A DNA stretch of 64,000 bases. Source: Mogibacterium diversum_A. GTDB lineage: Bacteria; Bacillota; Clostridia; Peptostreptococcales; Anaerovoracaceae. The notes under the pieces are model-generated. The model was given only the letters and a program-made list of their open reading frames with translations, did not search any database and was not told the origin of the DNA. The stretch's first letter is position 1; every line of letters starts with the position of its first letter. The translations under genes and the position numbers were made by a program. Positions 60,824-64,000 of the stretch are shown in pieces. The stretch covers positions 62,001 through 126,000 of the forward strand of contig NZ_CALIZG010000018.1 in assembly GCF_938028775.1 (NCBI RefSeq). Direction: 5' to 3'.

Positions 60824-61585
60824 ATGAAAAAAATAGAACAGATTTACGGTGTAAAAACAGCATATATCACAGAAGGCGAAGGACCAGATATGATTCTTTT
60901 GCACGGATGGGGTCAGAATAAGGAAATGATGCAGGCGATTTTTGATCACTACAAAGATCGCTATCGTGTTTTTGCGATTGATTTTCCTGGCTTTGGTGAA
61001 AGTGATAATCCACCAGTTGCTTGGGGTGTTCCTGATTATGAGGCATTCCTGGAAGACTTTATCGCAGTGAATCAAATTCAAAATCCTATTCTTGTTGGGC
61101 ATTCCTTTGGTTGTCGTGTAGCGATTCGCTATGGTGCAAAGAACCCAGAGAATGTTAAAAAGATGTGTTTAACAGGTGCTGCGGGTATACGTCCAAAGCA
61201 ATCCCTTGAAAGTAAGATTCGTGTCAAGTTGTTTAAAGCTGGTAAGTGGCTTTTAAAAGTGACTGGTCAAACTAAGAAATTAGAAGAACTTCAAAAGAAT
61301 GCTGGATCAGAGGATTATCGTAATGCGCAGGGTATTATGAGACCTACATTTGTAAAGGTAGTGAATGATGATGTAACAGAGTTATTACCTTTGGTAAAAT
61401 GTCCTGTATTACTTGTGTGGGGTGATTTAGATACAGCTGCACCACTATGGATGGGACAGCAGATGGAGAAGATGATGCCTGATGCAGGTCTTGCGATATT
61501 TGCAGGTGATGACCACTGGGCATATTGGCACCAAGCAGACCGTTTTAATCGCGTTCTAGATATATTCTTAAAGGAGACGGCTTAG
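60824..61585 (+). CDS. Alpha/beta hydrolase
   Basis: A 253-residue serine hydrolase. The oxyanion strand ILLHGWGQNKEMM, the second strand VFAIDFPGFGESD, the nucleophile elbow VGHSFGCRVA (about residue 92), and the acid-His pair (GDLDTAAP, GDDHWAYWH) are seen. It is one base from the MurF-like gene, in the same direction, so it probably acts with that ligase. The substrate is unknown. The ribosome site is weak (AAAGAC). Confidence 0.9.
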   Translation: MKKIEQIYGVKTAYITEGEGPDMILLHGWGQNKEMMQAIFDHYKDRYRVFAIDFPGFGESDNPPVAWGVPDYEAFLEDFIAVNQIQNPILVGHSFGCRVAIRYGAKNPENVKKMCLTGAAGIRPKQSLESKIRVKLFKAGKWLLKVTGQTKKLEELQKNAGSEDYRNAQGIMRPTFVKVVNDDVTELLPLVKCPVLLVWGDLDTAAPLWMGQQMEKMMPDAGLAIFAGDDHWAYWHQADRFNRVLDIFLKETA

Positions 61586-61586
61586 T

Positions 61587-63158
61587 ATGGAAAGATGGAT
61601 ACTTGCAGTTGTAACACTAGTTGCAATGTTGATACCAACAAAACATGCATTACATATGTTCCAGCAGAATCGCTATGAACTAGGTAGATATAGTAAGTGG
61701 CTTGCTGGAAATAAAAAGATGATACAGGGAATGTTGGTTACAACACTTTGCTATATCGTTGTTGCAGGATTATTAACATACTTTGCTGGATTTACAATCT
61801 TTGCATGGGTATGGGTAGGACTACTACTTGTATTTACAGGTATTAACTTTACGAGAGAGAAAAACAAGAAATATATTAAGCCACTTGTATATACTGGTCG
61901 TGTAAAGCGTCAAATCGCTGTGATGGCTTTATTAGAGATTGGTCTTGTATTCCTCAACTTTAAATTATTACCTAAGTATGCATGCATATCAACACTTGTA
62001 ATTATTCTACCTTGGATTTTAATCTTCCTGGTCGGATGTATTACATCTCCAATTGAAGCACTCGTAAAACAATGGTTCATTGGTCAAGCAAAGAAGATTC
62101 TTCGTGAAGATAAAGATCTGATTAAGATTGGTATCACTGGTAGCTATGGCAAGACATCTACTAAAAATGTCATGCAGGCAATGATTGGTGAGCAGTTTAA
62201 TACATTAATGACACCTGCGTCATACAATACACCAATGGGTATTACAATTACGATTCGTACTTTATTAAAGCCTATTCATCAAGTATTTGTATGTGAGATG
62301 GGTGCTGATCATGTTGGTGAAATTACTTCTCTAATGAAGTTTGTACAACCATCTATTGGTGTTGTAACATCAATTGGTCCACAACACTTAACAACCTTTG
62401 GTTCACAAGAGAACATTATCAAAGAGAAAATGCAGATGATGGAACTATTACCAAAGGATGGACTCGGAGTTCTTAACTATGATAACGATTTTATCCGTAA
62501 CTATCATTTAAAGAATCCTGTTAAGACAGTGAGTTATGGTGTAAAGAGTAGAGACGTTGATTATTACGCAGATGATATTACTTACACGCGTATGGGTTCT
62601 TCTTTCACGGTTATTCATCGTGATGAACATGTACGTATCGAAACAAAGCTTCTAGGAGAGTTAAATATCCTGAATATTCTATCCGCTATCTGTGTCGCAA
62701 GACACCTCAATGTACCATGGCCAACAATCCAGCGTGCAGCGAAGAATATGAAGCAGGTTGAACATCGCTTAGAACTTAAGACAATTAATGGTTATCACTT
62801 TATTGATGATGCGTTTAACTCAAATCCAGTTGGTTCTGCAATGGCTCTAGAAGTACTTGCGATGATGCCAAATACGCGTTATGTTGTAACACCTGGAATG
62901 ATTGATCTTGGCACTATTCAAAATGAAGCGAATAAAGAATTCGGACGTAAGATGAAGGGAAAGGCTGATGAGGTAATCCTTGTTGGCGAAATCCAAACAA
63001 AGCCAATCTACGAAGGTTTACAAGAAGTTGGATTTGATATGCAACGTGTTATTGTTGTTAAAACAGTGAAAGAAGCTTTTGACCATATTTATCGACATGC
63101 ATTACCTTCCGATACAATCCTATTGGAAAATGATTTACCTGACGCATTTAGTCACTAA
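61587..63158 (+). CDS. Membrane-anchored MurF-like Mur ligase
   Basis: A 523-residue protein. The N-terminal 150 residues hold four or five transmembrane helices, absent from standard MurF. A Mur-ligase domain follows: ATP-binding P-loop ITGSYGKTSTKN (about 194), the second motif CEMGADHVGEI, and a third domain (about 400-520) with DDAFNSNPVGS, and PGMIDLG. The family joins D-Ala-D-Ala or other amino acids to UDP-MurNAc peptides. The membrane part suggests work on lipid-linked precursors or a wall-linked polymer. The stop is directly before a terminator. Confidence 0.85.
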   Translation: MERWILAVVTLVAMLIPTKHALHMFQQNRYELGRYSKWLAGNKKMIQGMLVTTLCYIVVAGLLTYFAGFTIFAWVWVGLLLVFTGINFTREKNKKYIKPLVYTGRVKRQIAVMALLEIGLVFLNFKLLPKYACISTLVIILPWILIFLVGCITSPIEALVKQWFIGQAKKILREDKDLIKIGITGSYGKTSTKNVMQAMIGEQFNTLMTPASYNTPMGITITIRTLLKPIHQVFVCEMGADHVGEITSLMKFVQPSIGVVTSIGPQHLTTFGSQENIIKEKMQMMELLPKDGLGVLNYDNDFIRNYHLKNPVKTVSYGVKSRDVDYYADDITYTRMGSSFTVIHRDEHVRIETKLLGELNILNILSAICVARHLNVPWPTIQRAAKNMKQVEHRLELKTINGYHFIDDAFNSNPVGSAMALEVLAMMPNTRYVVTPGMIDLGTIQNEANKEFGRKMKGKADEVILVGEIQTKPIYEGLQEVGFDMQRVIVVKTVKEAFDHIYRHALPSDTILLENDLPDAFSH

Positions 63159-63184
63159 AAAAGTCCACATCAGTGGACTTTTAT
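63157..63184. terminator. Bidirectional terminator between convergent genes
   Basis: AAAAGTCCAC / GTGGACTTTT over ATCA, with A-run and T-run. It lies between the ligase gene and the minus-strand transporter gene. Confidence 0.92.
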
Positions 63185-64000
63185 TTCGCTTTAATTGTTT
63201 TAATAAAGAAGAAGATACCTAATACGAAGAAGATTGCGATACTTCCTACACCAGCACTGATAGAACCTGTTACCTGTGATACAAGTGAGACAGATGCTGT
63301 ACCTAGGAAGGCTGCACCTTTACCACAGATATCCATCAAACCAAAGTATTCACCAGACTGTTCTGCTGGGATAATCTTTGTAAAGTAGGAGCGTGATAAA
63401 GCTTGAATACCACCTTGGAATAATCCTACACATACCGCAAGAATCCAGAATTCAACTTGTGTATCTAAGAAGATTGCAAAGATTGCGATACCAAGATATG
63501 CAAAGATACAGATTAGAATGAGACGTGTTGTATCGAACTTCTGTGCAAGACGTCCAAATGTAAGAGCAGCAGGGAAGGCAACAACCTGTGTCAGTAATAA
63601 TGCAAGTAATAAACTTGTGCTATCTAGTCCTAAGGCTGTTCCATATGCAGTTGCAAGATCGATGATTGTATAAACACCATCAATATAGAAGAAGAATGAA
63701 ATTAAGAACAAGAATATCTTCTTATGCTTTGTTGCATTCTTAAGCGTATTTCCTAAACGTTTAAAACTTTCTGCAATAGCGTTCTTTGTATTTTCAATAT
63801 AATGTGTTTGTTTATATGTCTTTAATAAAGGTAATGAGAATACAAACCACCAAATTGCTGTGATCGTAAAGGCAATTGTCATTGCTAGACTTCCGGAGAT
63901 ACCAATATTTTTACCACCAAGAATTACAGCAAGTGATAATACAAATGGAATACAAGAACCAATATATCCCCATGCATATCCTAGAGAGGATACGCTATCG
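63181..64000 (-). CDS. MFS transporter, UMF1/Atg22-like (5' end beyond window)
   Basis: At least 273 residues; the reading frame is open to base 64000, so the ATG at 63882 is internal. At least eight hydrophobic helices are visible. The stretch upstream of that ATG (SSLGYAWGYIGSC) and ITAIWWFVFSLPLLKTYKQ fit the UMF1/Atg22 type of major facilitator; the GGIQALSRSYFTKIIPAEQSG loop (split by a membrane segment border) is typical. Substrate unknown. It ends just beside the ligase terminator. Confidence 0.8.
   Translation of the reverse strand, partial: DSVSSLGYAWGYIGSCIPFVLSLAVILGGKNIGISGSLAMTIAFTITAIWWFVFSLPLLKTYKQTHYIENTKNAIAESFKRLGNTLKNATKHKKIFLFLISFFFYIDGVYTIIDLATAYGTALGLDSTSLLLALLLTQVVAFPAALTFGRLAQKFDTTRLILICIFAYLGIAIFAIFLDTQVEFWILAVCVGLFQGGIQALSRSYFTKIIPAEQSGEYFGLMDICGKGAAFLGTASVSLVSQVTGSISAGVGSIAIFFVLGIFFFIKTIKAK

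Noticed and set aside
1..64000. CRISPR array, tRNA or rRNA genes
   Set aside because: No regularly spaced repeats and no tRNA-like GTTC-type T-arms with matching acceptor stems were noticed; rRNA sequence is absent. A tRNA scan would be decisive.

Overview
The window is bacterial and looks like a low-to-moderate GC Bacillota chromosome or contig. It carries a Clostridia-type hrcA-grpE-dnaK-dnaJ operon with a perfect CIRCE operator, AGGAGG-type ribosome binding sites, SelB, cell-wall sorted surface proteins ending in KTGD-type signals, DUF975 and DUF1015 families, and oxygen-independent amino-acid and polyamine genes. From about 1 to 55.8 kb, codon use is uniform: CAG for Gln, AGA-rich Arg, many CTA/CTC Leu codons. 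Gene content suggests an anaerobic Clostridia member, perhaps near Mogibacterium/Anaerovoracaceae; that placement is from memory and no rRNA gene is present. From about 56.8 kb to the end the style changes to CGT-rich Arg, CAA Gln and TTA Leu, and the gene families feel Erysipelotrichia-like. Two decayed IS30-family transposase pieces sit exactly at the change (55.8-56.8 kb), so the right end is either a transferred island or an assembly join across an IS copy.

Layout. 0-5.6 kb: end of selB, a lipoprotein, htpG (minus strand, with a CIRCE-like operator), trxB and an Mrp-type P-loop protein. 5.6-11.1 kb: a polyamine uptake operon (XRE-cupin regulator, potABCD, LysR regulator) behind a strong promoter whose -35 box lies in a 12-bp direct repeat. 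11.2-14.4 kb: an LVIVD-repeat protein, a C_GCAxxG_C_C-type cysteine protein and a TDT-family transporter. 14.5-19.4 kb: hrcA-grpE-dnaK-dnaJ. 19.4-24.8 kb (minus strand): glutaredoxin-like protein, exonuclease III, GH25 lysozyme, DNA polymerase IV, purine permease. 25.0-30.5 kb: galE and two sorted surface proteins, one with a tandem 219-residue repeat and one with SpaA/Cna_B domains. 30.6-32.6 kb: rpsB-tsf with a structured leader. 32.7-43.9 kb: pepD, an ABC exporter, a phosphoesterase, a hydrolase, purC, mntP, a Na/Pi cotransporter-PhoU protein and a degenerate galactokinase homologue. 43.9-47.4 kb (minus strand): two DUF975 membrane proteins and a DUF1015 protein. 47.5-55.8 kb: a probable four-carbon sugar-acid catabolic operon (GarR/LtnD-type dehydrogenase, two DUF1537 kinases, PdxA2-type dehydrogenase, GntP permease), followed by a class II aldolase and an HD-domain protein.

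Right end: SemiSWEET transporter, GT2 glycosyltransferase, small hypothetical, two-component system, alpha/beta hydrolase, membrane-anchored MurF-like ligase and a truncated UMF1/Atg22-type MFS protein.

No tRNA, rRNA, CRISPR array, prophage or complete insertion sequence was found. I found no clear new multi-gene system. The best candidates for follow-up are the CIRCE-like htpG operator, the degenerate galactokinase, the two-kinase tetronate operon lacking OtnI/OtnC, the regulated surface-protein promoter with an attenuator-like hairpin, and the IS30-marked composition break.
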